From Planctomycetaceae bacterium (lineage in GTDB: Bacteria; Planctomycetota; Planctomycetia; Planctomycetales; Planctomycetaceae), in assembly GCA_014762625.1 (NCBI GenBank), contig JABURQ010000148.1:1-64000 (forward strand): DNA of 64,000 bases. The letters are read 5' to 3'. Numbering within the stretch: position 1 is the first letter of the stretch; each line of letters begins with the position of its first letter. Of this stretch, positions 7,165 to 16,488 are shown one piece after another. A program made the position numbers and the translations under genes. Under the pieces are notes generated by a model. It was not told the origin of the DNA and searched no databases. It saw only the letters and a program-made list of their open reading frames with translations.

Positions 7165-8284
7165 GAAGCGACGCGGAAACGGTGAAGGGACGATTTTCAA
7201 ACGGGACGGCAAGTGGAAGGGTTCGATCACACTCGGGCGGGATGCGTCTGGAAAATTGGTCCGGAAGTGGAAGACCGCAGACACTCGCCGCGAACTCATC
7301 GAAAAACTGGAAGAACTCAAGGCGGGACGGCGTGATGGGTACTTGCCCGCGTCCGAGGTCGTGACGGTCGAGGATGTCGTGAGACGCTATCTCAAGGCCA
7401 AGGCGGGCAATCTGGAGCCTAACACAATGGCCGGGTACACGAGCAAAGCGGAAACTTATGTGCTCCCCGCGTTGGGGCATTTGCCAGTCGAGAAGCTAAA
7501 CGCGGAGCACGTCGACACGATGCTCGATGAAATGCTTGGGAAAGGCCTCGATGCCAGCACGCGCAAGAAGGCGCTCGGTGTGCTCTCCCGATCACTCAAA
7601 ATGGCGGTGAAGAAGCGGCAGTTGATGTACAACGTCTGCGACCGCGTCGAAACCCCGAAGGTGAAACCCAAGGAAAAAATCACTCTCACAGCGGAACAGC
7701 TCCAGTCCTATTTCAAAGCGCTCGCAGGCGAGCGGATGAGCGCGTATTTCATATTGTTGGCGCAGACCGGGTTGCGTGTCTCCGAAGCTCTCGGGCTGCA
7801 ATGGGATTGCGTCAACTTTGAAACCGGGGAAATCATCATCCGACGTGCGTTGGTGGATGCTGGTAGCAAATACTACCTGAAAGAGTACGGGAAAACGGCG
7901 TCGTCTTCTCGTAAGGTCAAGCTCACCGCGATTGCCGAGCAAGAGTTGCTGGAACATCGTGCCCGCATGGAGACTGAAGGCAACGCGAGCTCGAAATGGG
8001 TATTCTGCAATGCGGCTGGTGATCACCTGAAGCGTCGGGCGGTCCTGCAATGGCACAAGCGGATTTTGAAGAACGCGGGCTTGCCGGTGATCCCTCAGAA
8101 GAATCTACGCCACACCGTCGCCACGATCCTACTCGGGCGGAAGTGGCCGCTAAAGACCGTTGCCGATCTGCTCGGGCACTCCAACATCCAGACGACCGCG
8201 AACTCCTATGCCCAATTCACAGAGGGAATCCACCGTGAAGCGATTGCGGATTTGCAATTTGCCACCAGCACAGAAATCGAATAA
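7157..8284 (+). CDS. int: Tyrosine recombinase (integrase), 375 aa
   Basis: The ATG at 7157 has a strong AAGGGAGGT site. Domains: a basic AP2-like arm-binding region (residues 1-60, starting RRGNGEGTIFKRDGKW), a helical core-binding domain (65-165), and a catalytic domain (175-365). Catalytic residues visible are Arg207 (TGLRVSEAL), Lys253 or Lys255 in the beta-hairpin, Arg318 and His319 (KNLRHT), His341 (LLGHSN) and nucleophile Tyr351 (SYAQF). The first His of the usual HxxR box is Lys315 here. Length and layout match phage and island integrases. It sits about 1 kb from the 3' end of tRNA-Leu, the probable attachment site. Confidence 0.95.
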   Translation: MSKKRRGNGEGTIFKRDGKWKGSITLGRDASGKLVRKWKTADTRRELIEKLEELKAGRRDGYLPASEVVTVEDVVRRYLKAKAGNLEPNTMAGYTSKAETYVLPALGHLPVEKLNAEHVDTMLDEMLGKGLDASTRKKALGVLSRSLKMAVKKRQLMYNVCDRVETPKVKPKEKITLTAEQLQSYFKALAGERMSAYFILLAQTGLRVSEALGLQWDCVNFETGEIIIRRALVDAGSKYYLKEYGKTASSSRKVKLTAIAEQELLEHRARMETEGNASSKWVFCNAAGDHLKRRAVLQWHKRILKNAGLPVIPQKNLRHTVATILLGRKWPLKTVADLLGHSNIQTTANSYAQFTEGIHREAIADLQFATSTEIE

Positions 8285-8359
8285 CAATAATTTGATTGGA
8301 AATTGCCAAGATGAATAGGTATATCAGGATCTCTACAAGAATTTGATGGAGTTTTTACG

Positions 8360-8698
8360 ATGTCTGATGAATCATTTCTGATCACTTACCCGTCATTTGC
8401 AATGCTTAAAAATGAAGCGAATCTTCCAGCATTCACTTTAGATATTGATGAGGGGCGGGCCGTTCCGATATTTACTGATCAAGACAACCTTGAAGTCTTT
8501 GCCGAGAACTTCCGTGAGAAAGTAGAAATACCAGACTCGGGACGAATCATAATGTTTGAAAAGTGGATGGGGTTCAAAAAATTTCTTGTGAATCTTCCAG
8601 ACGAAATAACTTTCGTTGCCTTCGATCCAGACTCAAGAAAAGTGCTGAATACTCGGTTTGTGCAAATCTCACAACTGATTGAAGAAAACGACGAATGA
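8360..8698 (+). CDS. SseB-like domain protein (tentative), 112 aa
   Basis: Residues 5-55 read FLITYPSFAMLKNEANLPAF, then VPIFTDQDNLEVFAENF. This recalls the SseB N-terminal domain, in which a beta-rich segment is followed by a vPvFTd...l..f motif. The base composition is clearly more AT-rich than the neighbouring integrase and host genes, and codon use is less C/G-ending, which suggests later acquisition. It lies 75 bases after the integrase in the cargo slot next to tRNA-Leu. Function is unknown. Confidence 0.5.
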   Translation: MSDESFLITYPSFAMLKNEANLPAFTLDIDEGRAVPIFTDQDNLEVFAENFREKVEIPDSGRIIMFEKWMGFKKFLVNLPDEITFVAFDPDSRKVLNTRFVQISQLIEENDE

Positions 8699-8732
8699 AC
8701 TGTATCAAGCTCGGAGGAAAATAGCCTCTTCC

Positions 8733-9200
8733 TCATTCTTCTTCATGCTTTTCCGCGCCCTCAGGCATCTGAAATCCAAATGGTTTTTTCGGTGACTCTG
8801 GATCTTTCCGCGGCAGCTTCATCAGCAAGATGCTTATTTGATTCACATGTTGAATGAGTTCAACCGGTTCTCCCTCGACACTCGTGCCCTTGAAAGAAAT
8901 AAGTGAAGGATTCCAGTATCCGATATCTTCGAGGTGAAAAGAAACAGTCTGACCAAACGAAACTAGTCTTACTCCGACTTCGTGCGCCTCATCCAATTCT
9001 TGATCAAATTCAGCGATCCATTTTGTGAGACGTTGGTAGAAGGCTGACGCCGAATTTTCTCTGGCGTTTTTGATCAAGGGATTTTCGAGCGTGGCAGGGT
9101 CAGGCAATTTTAGATTTGGCTTCGGCATTTTTGACGCTGTTAATGAACGTAGATCGGGAAAATTGAACTTGTTCACTTCTATCCTCCAACTGTTGCGCAA
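8733..9200 (-). CDS. DUF6173-like protein, 155 aa
   Basis: The core reads FDQELDEAHEVGVRLVSFGQ, then FHLEDIGYWNPSLISFKG and VELIQHVNQISILLMKLPR. It matches my recollection of DUF6173 (aeLd.eheVgvrL..fG, ..igyhnP.lI.F.G, ..veLiQhv.QlnvLL), a family without a known role. The start is uncertain: no strong ribosome-binding site precedes 9200, and MPKPNLKLP (start at 9128) is an alternative. It is convergent with the SseB-like gene and lies between it and the tRNA-Leu terminator. Either host or element cargo is possible. Confidence 0.5.
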   Translation of the reverse strand: MRNSWRIEVNKFNFPDLRSLTASKMPKPNLKLPDPATLENPLIKNARENSASAFYQRLTKWIAEFDQELDEAHEVGVRLVSFGQTVSFHLEDIGYWNPSLISFKGTSVEGEPVELIQHVNQISILLMKLPRKDPESPKKPFGFQMPEGAEKHEEE

Positions 9201-9215
9201 CTGTTGCGCGGATGC

Positions 9216-9251
9216 AAAAAAGCGACTCCCCGGAATCTTCCGAGAAGTCGC
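9216..9251 (-). terminator. Rho-independent terminator downstream of tRNA-Leu
   Basis: Read on the minus strand, GCGACT (9251-9246) pairs with AGTCGC (9227-9222), with further pairs inside, and is followed by TTTTTT (9221-9216). It begins 23 bases after the tRNA 3' end and is best read as the tRNA terminator. Confidence 0.75.
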
Positions 9252-9273
9252 AACGTGTTACTGAGTAACACAA

Positions 9274-9355
9274 TGGGGCTGACAGGAATCGAACCTGCAC
9301 TCCCGAAGGAACGGGATCCTAAATCCCGCGCGTCTGCCAGTTCCGCCACAGCCCC
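9274..9355 (-). tRNA. tRNA-Leu (UAG anticodon)
   Basis: The acceptor arms GGGGCTG (9355-9349) and CAGCCCC pair, with discriminator A at 9274. The anticodon stem CGGGA/TCCCG encloses the loop TTTAGGA, giving anticodon UAG. A long variable arm (GTTCCTTCGGGAGT) and the T loop TTCGATT mark a class II leucine tRNA. CCA is not encoded. The 3' end faces the integrase-bearing element. This is the usual orientation when an element integrates into a tRNA 3' end and restores it, so this is a candidate attR. Confidence 0.95.
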
Positions 9356-9465
9356 GTGATCGGTCGGACAATTTTAAGGGGCCGCGGTTCGGTTTGCCAA
9401 CCCCAGAGACACTTCGAAAATCGCTTCGTCCAGATTTGTCGCGCGACAGTAAGCAGGGAAATGAG

Positions 9466-10905
9466 CTAACTCGCCTCCAGTTCGCGTTCCAGCGTCCCGA
9501 GTACGTCGGACAGCGACCATTCCCGCGACGAGATCGATAGCGGGCGGCTCTCCTCCAGCCAGCTTTCCACCGCTCGCTCCGCCGAGACGACCGTGCTGTG
9601 ACGGCGTCCGCCGAAGTGCTCTCCAATGGCACTGTAAGGAGATTGCGTCAATTTGCGAGAGAGAAACATCGCCAGCATCCGCGGGTGGCTGATCGCCTTT
9701 TTCCGCGACGGTGATTTCAATTCGTCTGGCTGCAAGCCGAAAAATCGACAGACGCAGCGTTCGATGTCAGAGAGGTGAATCAAACGACGGCAGTCCCGCT
9801 CCAGATCGGCAAGGACCTGCCGGGCTCCGTTGAGGGTGAGCGGTTTTTTCGCCATCGATTCCGCATGCTGTAAACAGTTCAGCGCCCCCTCCAGTTCGCG
9901 GACCGATCGGGAAAACCGGGAGGCGACGTAGTCCTGAATCTCGGGGATCAGTCCCATGCCCAGGCGACGCGCTTTCGCTTTGACGATCTTCAGGCGCGTT
10001 TCCTGACCGGGGGTTTCCAGACGACACATCATGCCGGCGGAGAGGCGGGAGATTGTTTCCTCGCGAGACTTTTCCAACAGTCGCGGGTGACGATCCGACG
10101 TGAAGATCATCTGCTTGCCGGAGTCTTCCAGTTTTTTGATCGTGTGGAGAAATTCTTCCTGGAACACTTTTTTGCCGTCGAGAAATTCAATGTCGTCCAG
10201 GAGCAGCAGATCGGCGGAACGCATTTTGTGGCGAAAGGCGGGGAGCTTTCGTTCGGATAATGCCTGCGAGAAAAAGTTGGCGAACGTTTCAGCGGTCATG
10301 CGTAAGACGTTCAGTTGGGGGCTTCTCTTGCGCACGCTCCAATACACGCCATCCAGCAGATGCGTCTTGCCGGTTCCCACACCGCCGTAGATGACGAGTG
10401 GATTGTATTGTTGTCCGGGAACCTCGGAGACTCGGCAGGCGGCTGAAAAAGCGAGTTCGTTTTCCTCGCCGACGACAAACTCAGAGAGCAACCGTCGCGT
10501 TTGACCGGTGAGAGGGTCGCGATCCGTCTGGCTGCGAATCGGTTCCGCGGATTCTCTCTTTGCGGCAGCTTGGGCATTCTGTGCGAGAGCAATGGTCTGG
10601 GACGATTCCGAAGTCGCGGGGACGTCGTCTGCGGATTTGCGTCGCACTTGATATTCGACGCGGACCGCGGGGCCGCAGGTCTCTTTCAAAGCGTGTTGAA
10701 GCTGACGGCCAAACTGGCGTTGAATCCAGGTCATCTCGAACGGGCTGGAGACCGTCACGTGGAGCGACTCGCCGCGAAAACTCAAGTCGAGCTTCGTTCG
10801 AAACCACAACTCGTAATTCTGCGTGCCGACATGCTTTTTCAGCGCTTGTTTCAGGGCGGGAAGAGCGTCTTCGTGTTGGGGTGGTGTCATGGAACTGGGC
10901 TGCAT
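9466..10905 (-). CDS. dnaA: Chromosomal replication initiator DnaA, 479 aa
   Basis: The start at 10905 is set by GGAGGG seven bases upstream. The N-terminal domain I covers residues 1-85. After a linker, the AAA+ domain has Walker A GGVGTGKT (174-181) and Walker B LLLLDDIE (233-240). The C-terminal DNA-binding domain ends with the DnaA signature AIGEHFGGRRHSTVV, where the usual GxRDHSTV reads GGRRHSTV. DnaA binds DnaA boxes at oriC and loads the helicase. dnaN is not adjacent; the gene follows a GNAT gene. The 337-base leader holds one partial DnaA-box match at about 11010. Confidence 0.95.
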   Translation of the reverse strand: MQPSSMTPPQHEDALPALKQALKKHVGTQNYELWFRTKLDLSFRGESLHVTVSSPFEMTWIQRQFGRQLQHALKETCGPAVRVEYQVRRKSADDVPATSESSQTIALAQNAQAAAKRESAEPIRSQTDRDPLTGQTRRLLSEFVVGEENELAFSAACRVSEVPGQQYNPLVIYGGVGTGKTHLLDGVYWSVRKRSPQLNVLRMTAETFANFFSQALSERKLPAFRHKMRSADLLLLDDIEFLDGKKVFQEEFLHTIKKLEDSGKQMIFTSDRHPRLLEKSREETISRLSAGMMCRLETPGQETRLKIVKAKARRLGMGLIPEIQDYVASRFSRSVRELEGALNCLQHAESMAKKPLTLNGARQVLADLERDCRRLIHLSDIERCVCRFFGLQPDELKSPSRKKAISHPRMLAMFLSRKLTQSPYSAIGEHFGGRRHSTVVSAERAVESWLEESRPLSISSREWSLSDVLGTLERELEAS

Positions 10906-11242
10906 CTTGCGACCCTCCGAGCGCATACCATCTACGCCACGAGAGTGTTCGTGGTACGTAGTTCCTCCGTCGTCGGAAACCGAAAATTTCCGCGAACAGC
11001 GGTATGACACTTGTGGATGTACAGGGAATTTATAAGAGAAGAGGTGGGCATACCCCGAAGTGGGGAGTAGCGATCCTCCTGATCTCGTCACTCATTTCGT
11101 TCACTCGGGTTCCGATCCTACCGAGACAAACTTGAGAGTCAAACCAAAATCCGACCGATTTTTTCGAGTTCATTCACGGCGTTCAATTTCCACTCTCATT
11201 CCTCGAAAATTCACAACTTTTCAATTTTTGAAAAACCGAATT
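10906..11242 (-). promoter_or_regulatory. 337-base leader of dnaA, no gene
   Basis: The region is AT-rich in its upstream half (around 11130-11260), with several short TTTTC and GAAAA tracts. CTTGTGGATGT at 11009 matches a DnaA box on the opposite strand (ACATCCACA against TTATCCACA, 7 of 9). A single weak box is not enough to call an origin. The dnaA promoter presumably lies here. Confidence 0.4.
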
Positions 11243-12148
11243 TCATTTTCGCTCGTGTGTGTAATCTGTCGAAAACCCGCATTCACCACTGGTTTTCCAG
11301 AGTCGAAAACGATCGATCGCTTTCGCTCCGCACGATTGATAAATCCTGATGGCGGCGACATTTCGGGAATCGACGTCGAAGATCAGACGCTCTGCGTGAA
11401 GTGATTTCCCCGTGAGCAGAATGCTTTTCCAAAGTCTCTTCCCCCAACCCTGACGCCGAAATTCGGGAGCAATTCCCCAGTACTTCACTTCCATTTTCTT
11501 CACATTCGGCAAGTGACTCCAGACAGCGACTCCGACCGATCGCCCCTGCCGACGAAGCAGTCCGAACTGCACAGGATTTGGGGCGGCGGACGCGCGGTAA
11601 TCAGCCAGACGATCGGGCCAACTCAGTGCGGCTTCCAGCTCGGGACAATCCTCAGTCTTCCCACTGATCTCCGCCAGCGTCGCCAGGATTTCGGAGTTCT
11701 CCGTCGCCACCACTTCCCAATTTGATTCGTGAGCCTGAGCAAGGGAGGTTTCAAGCGGCAAGAGCGAGAGCTCGTAACGGAGCATCTCGGTCACAGGATT
11801 CCACTGCGATCGGGAGGCTGAGGTGGCGGGTTGCCAATCCGGGCTGGCGAGGAGGAGAGCTAAGGCCGAGTCTTGGGGCTCGCGATATCGAGTAAGCAGT
11901 TTTTCTTCCCCAAGGGGCGAGGAGGCGAGAGGTGGCGATGCGAGAAAGATGGTCGGTCCCACTCGACTGACGACCATCCCGGCAAATTCCTCGTCGGTCT
12001 CGGTCACCAGCAAATGATCCACAGCCGGAGAAGACTCAACGAGAGACCGGAAATCGACCGCGAGACGGGATGCTGTCGCCGGGTCGCAGGACTCCAGAAA
12101 CGCTTCCCGTGAAAGCTTGCGAACGGACACTCGGCCTACATCCGACAA
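11243..12148 (-). CDS. GNAT-family N-acetyltransferase, 301 aa
   Basis: The last third has the acetyl-CoA-binding signature: VKYWGIAPEFRRQGWGKRL, containing the R/Q-x-x-G-x-G/A loop, then RLIFDVDSRNVAAIRIYQSC with the typical N..A...Y...GF region. The first 180 residues look like a second, degenerate GNAT-like half, as in tandem-domain members. The substrate is unknown. The start codon overlaps the end of the FmdB-type gene by 13 bases, so the two are co-translated. It lies 337 bases upstream of dnaA. Confidence 0.8.
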   Translation of the reverse strand: MSDVGRVSVRKLSREAFLESCDPATASRLAVDFRSLVESSPAVDHLLVTETDEEFAGMVVSRVGPTIFLASPPLASSPLGEEKLLTRYREPQDSALALLLASPDWQPATSASRSQWNPVTEMLRYELSLLPLETSLAQAHESNWEVVATENSEILATLAEISGKTEDCPELEAALSWPDRLADYRASAAPNPVQFGLLRRQGRSVGVAVWSHLPNVKKMEVKYWGIAPEFRRQGWGKRLWKSILLTGKSLHAERLIFDVDSRNVAAIRIYQSCGAKAIDRFRLWKTSGECGFSTDYTHERK

Positions 12149-12351
12149 CAGCCCGGACCGCAGGGCGGGGCGTCAGGAGGAGGGCAGGCGGAAGTGACCG
12201 GTAGCGAATTCACGGCTCGTCCGTTGGGAGCACTGAGCAGCTTCTCCAGTTGATGCGAACCGCAGGCGGGACACGCGGGAGTTTCCTGATTGCGGACGAG
12301 AAGTTCGGCCTGTTGCTCGCAGTTGGAGCAGCGGTATTCGTAGAGCGGCAT
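12136..12351 (-). CDS. FmdB-type zinc ribbon protein, 71 aa
   Basis: The start MPLYEYRCSNC and a second knuckle CPACGS are diagnostic of the FmdB / CxxC-CxxC regulatory zinc-ribbon family. The ribbon is formed by Cys8, Cys11, Cys27 and Cys30. The C-terminus carries an extra cysteine cluster (CPPPDAPPCGPGCCRM) that may bind a second metal. Proteins of this family are small and cytosolic, and their role is poorly defined. It overlaps the GNAT gene and lies about 50 bases after the anti-sigma gene. Confidence 0.85.
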   Translation of the reverse strand: MPLYEYRCSNCEQQAELLVRNQETPACPACGSHQLEKLLSAPNGRAVNSLPVTSACPPPDAPPCGPGCCRM

Positions 12352-12399
12352 GCGTGTTTCTTTCGAATCCAGTGTCAGTCAATCAGTCGAAGACTCGAC

Positions 12400-13005
12400 C
12401 TATTTGACCTGTTGAGACTCAAAATTTCCATTCCAGGGGTAATATTCCGGGAGGTCGTTGCGAGAATCACGCGAGGGATTTAATCGATCGATCGGTAACT
12501 CGTGCGAGAGATGGGGGGAATCGTGCTCGGGAGCCGATCTCCAAGGCAGATCGAAATTGGCAGCCTGCCCACGAACATCAGCATCGTACACTGAATGGGA
12601 ATTGTTAGGATTCTCAGCATGCGTACCGAAACTGCCAGCTTGGGTAGAATAGCTCAATTGATCGAGTGTCCCGGAGATTGAAACCAAGGCCAGAATCAGG
12701 GAAGCCGCGGCGACCAGAGGCACCCAGGTATTGGCCAGCGTCCAAGAGTGCGAAGACTTTGAGCGAGGCTGAGAGGGACGAGGAAGTTTTCGCGACACCG
12801 ACGCCCACAACTGAGGAGATTCGGTGGGGCCGAAATCCTCGGAGGCGGCTTGTTCAAGCACGGCCGTTGAATCACGAAAACGGTTCCATTGATCGTGACA
12901 ATCGGGACATTCCGCGAGATGCCGACGAAGTTCCTGTTCGCTGACCTGATCGAGATCGTGTCCCGCGGAGAGAGCCAGTTCCTGTGTAGACCACTTGCAT
13001 TTCAT
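12400..13005 (-). CDS. Anti-sigma factor with zinc-finger domain, 201 aa
   Basis: The N-terminal domain has the His-x3-Cys-x2-Cys motif of the zinc-binding anti-sigma fold (HLAECPDCHDQW, about residues 29-40). One transmembrane helix follows near residues 95-115 (VPLVAAASLILALVSISG). The C-terminal part is polar and would face the periplasm. Such proteins hold an ECF sigma factor at the membrane until a signal releases it. Its partner is the sigma factor gene 26 bases upstream, in the same operon. Confidence 0.85.
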   Translation of the reverse strand: MKCKWSTQELALSAGHDLDQVSEQELRRHLAECPDCHDQWNRFRDSTAVLEQAASEDFGPTESPQLWASVSRKLPRPSQPRSKSSHSWTLANTWVPLVAAASLILALVSISGTLDQLSYSTQAGSFGTHAENPNNSHSVYDADVRGQAANFDLPWRSAPEHDSPHLSHELPIDRLNPSRDSRNDLPEYYPWNGNFESQQVK

Positions 13006-13031
13006 GGTAGAGATTCAGTCATCATTGAAAG

Positions 13032-13721
13032 TTAATCAGTCTCTTCAATCCGTTGTTCCCACAACTTTTGAAAGCGCGTCCGTGCTTCCGCCAGTCGCCA
13101 TCGGATCGTTGCTTCTTTCCGATCGAGAATGGCGGCAATTTCCGAGGTGGAAAAGTTTTCCAGATCTCGCAGGATGAGTACCGAACGATAATTCTCAGGA
13201 ATTTCTTCCAGAACCGCCCGTACTTCCTCCTGCAGGTTCTCGTAAATGCGCGGATCGTCGACGCCCGGATCGGGCATCTTTTCTGAAGGACTCTCGGAAA
13301 ACAGAGCCCATCGCCCGCGACGTTTTTGCTTGCGGAGATAGTCCAATGTCAAGTTTACGCCGATACGAAACAGCCACGGGCCGAATCGTCGCGACGGATC
13401 GAACATCTCAAGTTTTTTGTAGACGCGAAGAAAAGTCTCCTGAGCGAGATCGCGAGCCAACTCGTCGTCTCGAATGAAACGCTTGATAACTCTGAGCAAA
13501 CGCCGCTCGTAACGGTTGACCAGTTCTCCGAACGCCGCTTTTTCACCCTGGCGAGCCTCTTCCACGAGGCGCGCATCGTTCACACCTTCGTACTCCAGCG
13601 GAGTCAGAATGGCGCCGTCAGGCGATCTCGATTGATGACTATGACCGTGATCAGCCACTGGTGGGAGGCTTTCCATCACCGAGGTAGATTGATTGGAATG
13701 ATTGATTTTATGAGCCGACAT
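13032..13721 (-). CDS. ECF-type RNA polymerase sigma factor, 229 aa
   Basis: Region 2 is clear: FGELVNRYERRLLRVIKRF, then ARDLAQETFLRVYKKL and FGPWLFRIGVNLTLDYLRK. Region 4 has IPENYRSVLILRDLENFS followed by the helix-turn-helix EIAAILDRKEATIRWRLAEAR. Length and layout fit the RpoE-like ECF family. The first 45 residues are a polar extension, and the ATG at 13676 is a possible start. The zinc-finger anti-sigma gene lies 26 bases downstream. The pair probably autoregulates its own promoter, which should lie at 13722-14020. Confidence 0.92.
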   Translation of the reverse strand: MSAHKINHSNQSTSVMESLPPVADHGHSHQSRSPDGAILTPLEYEGVNDARLVEEARQGEKAAFGELVNRYERRLLRVIKRFIRDDELARDLAQETFLRVYKKLEMFDPSRRFGPWLFRIGVNLTLDYLRKQKRRGRWALFSESPSEKMPDPGVDDPRIYENLQEEVRAVLEEIPENYRSVLILRDLENFSTSEIAAILDRKEATIRWRLAEARTRFQKLWEQRIEETD

Positions 13722-14020
13722 GAGGTTCAGCAGTTTTATTTTAGGAGGATTCGGTAAATTAAAAAAGGGGCACTGTTAATACATACGGTGGTACGGACGC
13801 TGGTGTTGGAGGGAACTCAAAAAAAAAGATCAGATTCTATCCCCGATGCAAGTTGTAACCCGTTTCTCCAAAATATGATGCGTCGGTGGATTGCGGGAGA
13901 GGGGGGAGTCGATTGGTCTTCGTCCTTCGACCGGTTATTATCGATGCTCGGACTGACGCTGCTGTCGCGAGTCCGATGTCAAATTGCAACTTTTCCCCGA
14001 TAGAGAAGGCGACCCAGGCG

Positions 14021-15445
14021 ATGACCGATTTTCGCACCGAGCACGACACCATGGGAGATGTTCAGGTACCCGCTCAGGCCTATTACGGAGCTCAAACGCA
14101 AAGGGCCGTGGATAACTTTCCCATCTCCGGCTGGACCCTGCCACCGGCCCTGATCCACGCGCTGGGACGCATTAAATGGGCGGCTGCGGTCGCCAACCGT
14201 GACCTTGGAAAATTGACCGGTACCGGGAAAAAACCGCTCTCCGACGATCAGGTGAAATCGTTGATCGCCGCGTGTCAGGAAGTGGCCGAAGGAAAGCTCG
14301 ATGCTGAATTCCCGATCGATGTTTTTCAGACCGGCTCGGGCACGTCGAGTAACATGAACACCAACGAAGTGATCTCGAATCGGGCGATTGAGATCGACGG
14401 CGGAGATCGCTTCGGGGCCGAAAAATCGATCCATCCCAACGACCACGTCAACATGGGGCAATCGACGAACGATATGTTCCCGACGGCGATTCATGTGGCC
14501 GTGGCGAGTGAAATCAAGAACTCACTCATTCCCGCCTTGCAGAAGTTCGCGGAGACGCTGAAGCAAAAAGCGACGGAGTGGGACCAGATCATCAAGATTG
14601 GACGGACGCATCTCGCCGACGCCACACCCCTTCGTCTCGGTCAGGAGTTCAGCGGCTTCGCTCGACAACTGGAACTCTCCGTCGAACGAGCCGAACGCGC
14701 GCTGAACGCGGTGCTTGAACTTCCCGCCGGTGGAACGGCCGTCGGTTCGGGGATCAATACGCATCCCGAGTTCGGAAAACGAGTCGCCGCTGATCTCGCC
14801 GAACAGACCGGCATCCCCTTTGTGGAAGCCGTCAATCACTTCGAAGCCAACGCTCAGCGGGATGGTCTGGTGGAATGCCACGGCCAACTCAAAACCATCG
14901 CCTCGACTCTGTTCAACGTCGCCAACAACATCCGCTGGCTTAGCTCGGGGCCGCGCTGCGGATTCAACGAGGTCGTTCTCCCCGATCGTCAGCCAGGATC
15001 GTCCATCATGCCGGGTAAGGTCAATCCAGTGATGTGCGAAAGCATGGTTCAGGTGACCGCGAAAGTAATGGGGAACGACGCGGCGATCGCGGTGGCGGGA
15101 TCCGGCGGAGGTCAGTTCCAGTTAAACATCATGATGCCGATGATGGGACATACGATGCTGGAAAGCATCATGCTGCTCGCGAACTGCTCGGATGCGTTCG
15201 TGGAATTCTGTGCCGCCGACATGCAAGCCAATGAAGAAGCTTGCGAAGCGGCCGTCGAAAAATCGCTCTCGATGGTGACCAGTTTGAACCCCTACATCGG
15301 TTACGAAAAGGCTGCCGCCTTGGCGAAAGAAGCCTTCAAATCGGGTAAAACGATTCGCGAGCTCTGTCGCGAGAAGGAAATTTTACCGGAAGAAGAGTTG
15401 CAGACGGCGCTCGATCCGTATCGAATGACGGAACCTCAGGAATAA
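14021..15445 (+). CDS. fumC: Class II fumarate hydratase, 474 aa
   Basis: The fumarase/aspartase signature [11 protein letters not shown] is present at about residues 325-335, together with the conserved [15 protein letters not shown] and [17 protein letters not shown] segments. Length is close to the usual 465 residues. The ATG at 14021 ([12 protein letters not shown]) is chosen because homologues begin there; the frame is open upstream but has no such conservation. It catalyses reversible hydration of fumarate to malate in the TCA cycle, in the cytoplasm. It is divergent from the sigma-factor operon across about 300 bases that hold no other gene. Confidence 0.96.
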   Translation: MTDFRTEHDTMGDVQVPAQAYYGAQTQRAVDNFPISGWTLPPALIHALGRIKWAAAVANRDLGKLTGTGKKPLSDDQVKSLIAACQEVAEGKLDAEFPIDVFQTGSGTSSNMNTNEVISNRAIEIDGGDRFGAEKSIHPNDHVNMGQSTNDMFPTAIHVAVASEIKNSLIPALQKFAETLKQKATEWDQIIKIGRTHLADATPLRLGQEFSGFARQLELSVERAERALNAVLELPAGGTAVGSGINTHPEFGKRVAADLAEQTGIPFVEAVNHFEANAQRDGLVECHGQLKTIASTLFNVANNIRWLSSGPRCGFNEVVLPDRQPGSSIMPGKVNPVMCESMVQVTAKVMGNDAAIAVAGSGGGQFQLNIMMPMMGHTMLESIMLLANCSDAFVEFCAADMQANEEACEAAVEKSLSMVTSLNPYIGYEKAAALAKEAFKSGKTIRELCREKEILPEEELQTALDPYRMTEPQE

Positions 15446-15501
15446 ACTTCGCTCGTGAGATTCGAAACATCCACACACTCTCCCTCAACAGGAATCCTCT
15501 T

Positions 15502-16464
15502 ATGTCTCAAAATCGTCGTGATTTCATGATGCAATCCGCCGCTGTGGCCGGATTGGCTGTTCTCGGTGGCAGCGCGACCGCGTCCGCCGCTCAAAAGAAA
15601 CCGTGGTTTGAAATCTCCCTCGCTGAATGGTCGCTCCACAAAGCGATTCGCGCCGGGAAAATCGATCACCTCGACTACGCTCGTATCTCCAAAGAGGAAT
15701 TCGGCATCTCGGGAGTCGAATACGTCAACCAGTTCTTTATGGACAAAGCGACCGATGAAAAGTATCTCGGCGAGATGAAAAAACGCGCCGCCGATTACGG
15801 CGTGAAGAGCCTGCTCATCATGTGCGACCGGGAAGGTCGTCTGGGCGATCCGGATGCGAAGAAACGAACTGAAGCCGTCGAGAATCATTACAAATGGGTG
15901 GATGCCGCGAAGTTCCTGGGCTGTCATTCGATTCGTGTGAATGCCGGTAGTGCGGGAACCTACGAAGAGCAGATGAAACTCGCCGCCGACGGACTGTCGC
16001 GACTGACCGCCTACGCCGCCAAGCAGGACATCAACGTGATCGTCGAAAATCACGGCGGCCTCTCCTCGAACGGTGAGTGGTTGGCAGGCGTGATGAAGAA
16101 AGTCGGTGACGATCATTGCGGCACGTTGCCCGACTTCGGGAACTTCTTCATCAGCCGCGGGAAGAATTCGATCGAATGGTTCAGCAACTACGAAGGGACG
16201 AAACTGTTGATGCCTTATGCGAAAGGTGTCTCCGCCAAGACGCACGAGTTCCTGGACCAATGGCCGATGTCCACATTCCAGACTCGTTACATGAATCAGG
16301 GCGTGATCATTGAGACCGACTACGTGAAGATCATGCAGATTGTTAAGGACGCCAATTACACCGGCTTTGTCGGGATCGAATACGAAGGAAGTGAACTCGA
16401 CGAATACGCCGGTATCCGTCGCAGCAAGAAACTCCTCGAAGACGTCCGCGAAAAACTGGCCTGA
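15502..16464 (+). CDS. Sugar phosphate isomerase/epimerase-like TIM-barrel protein, Tat-exported, 320 aa
   Basis: The N-terminus ([20 protein letters not shown]) is a twin-arginine signal ending near ATASAA, so the protein is exported folded. The body is an AP-endonuclease-2/xylose-isomerase-like TIM barrel: repeated beta-alpha units with [27 protein letters not shown] and VGIEYEGSE, whose His, Glu and Asp residues would bind the metal. Planctomycetes have many exported members of this family, probably acting on sugars. CAGGA precedes the ATG. A strong terminator follows at 16489. Substrate cannot be told. Confidence 0.85.
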   Translation: MSQNRRDFMMQSAAVAGLAVLGGSATASAAQKKPWFEISLAEWSLHKAIRAGKIDHLDYARISKEEFGISGVEYVNQFFMDKATDEKYLGEMKKRAADYGVKSLLIMCDREGRLGDPDAKKRTEAVENHYKWVDAAKFLGCHSIRVNAGSAGTYEEQMKLAADGLSRLTAYAAKQDINVIVENHGGLSSNGEWLAGVMKKVGDDHCGTLPDFGNFFISRGKNSIEWFSNYEGTKLLMPYAKGVSAKTHEFLDQWPMSTFQTRYMNQGVIIETDYVKIMQIVKDANYTGFVGIEYEGSELDEYAGIRRSKKLLEDVREKLA

Positions 16465-16488
16465 TTCGAATTTTTGTGATAATCGCTC

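Noticed and set aside
10906-11242. Replication origin upstream of dnaA
   Set aside because: Only one weak DnaA-box match (7 of 9) and no clear cluster or unwinding element were found. The region may still be part of an origin, but the sequence does not show it.
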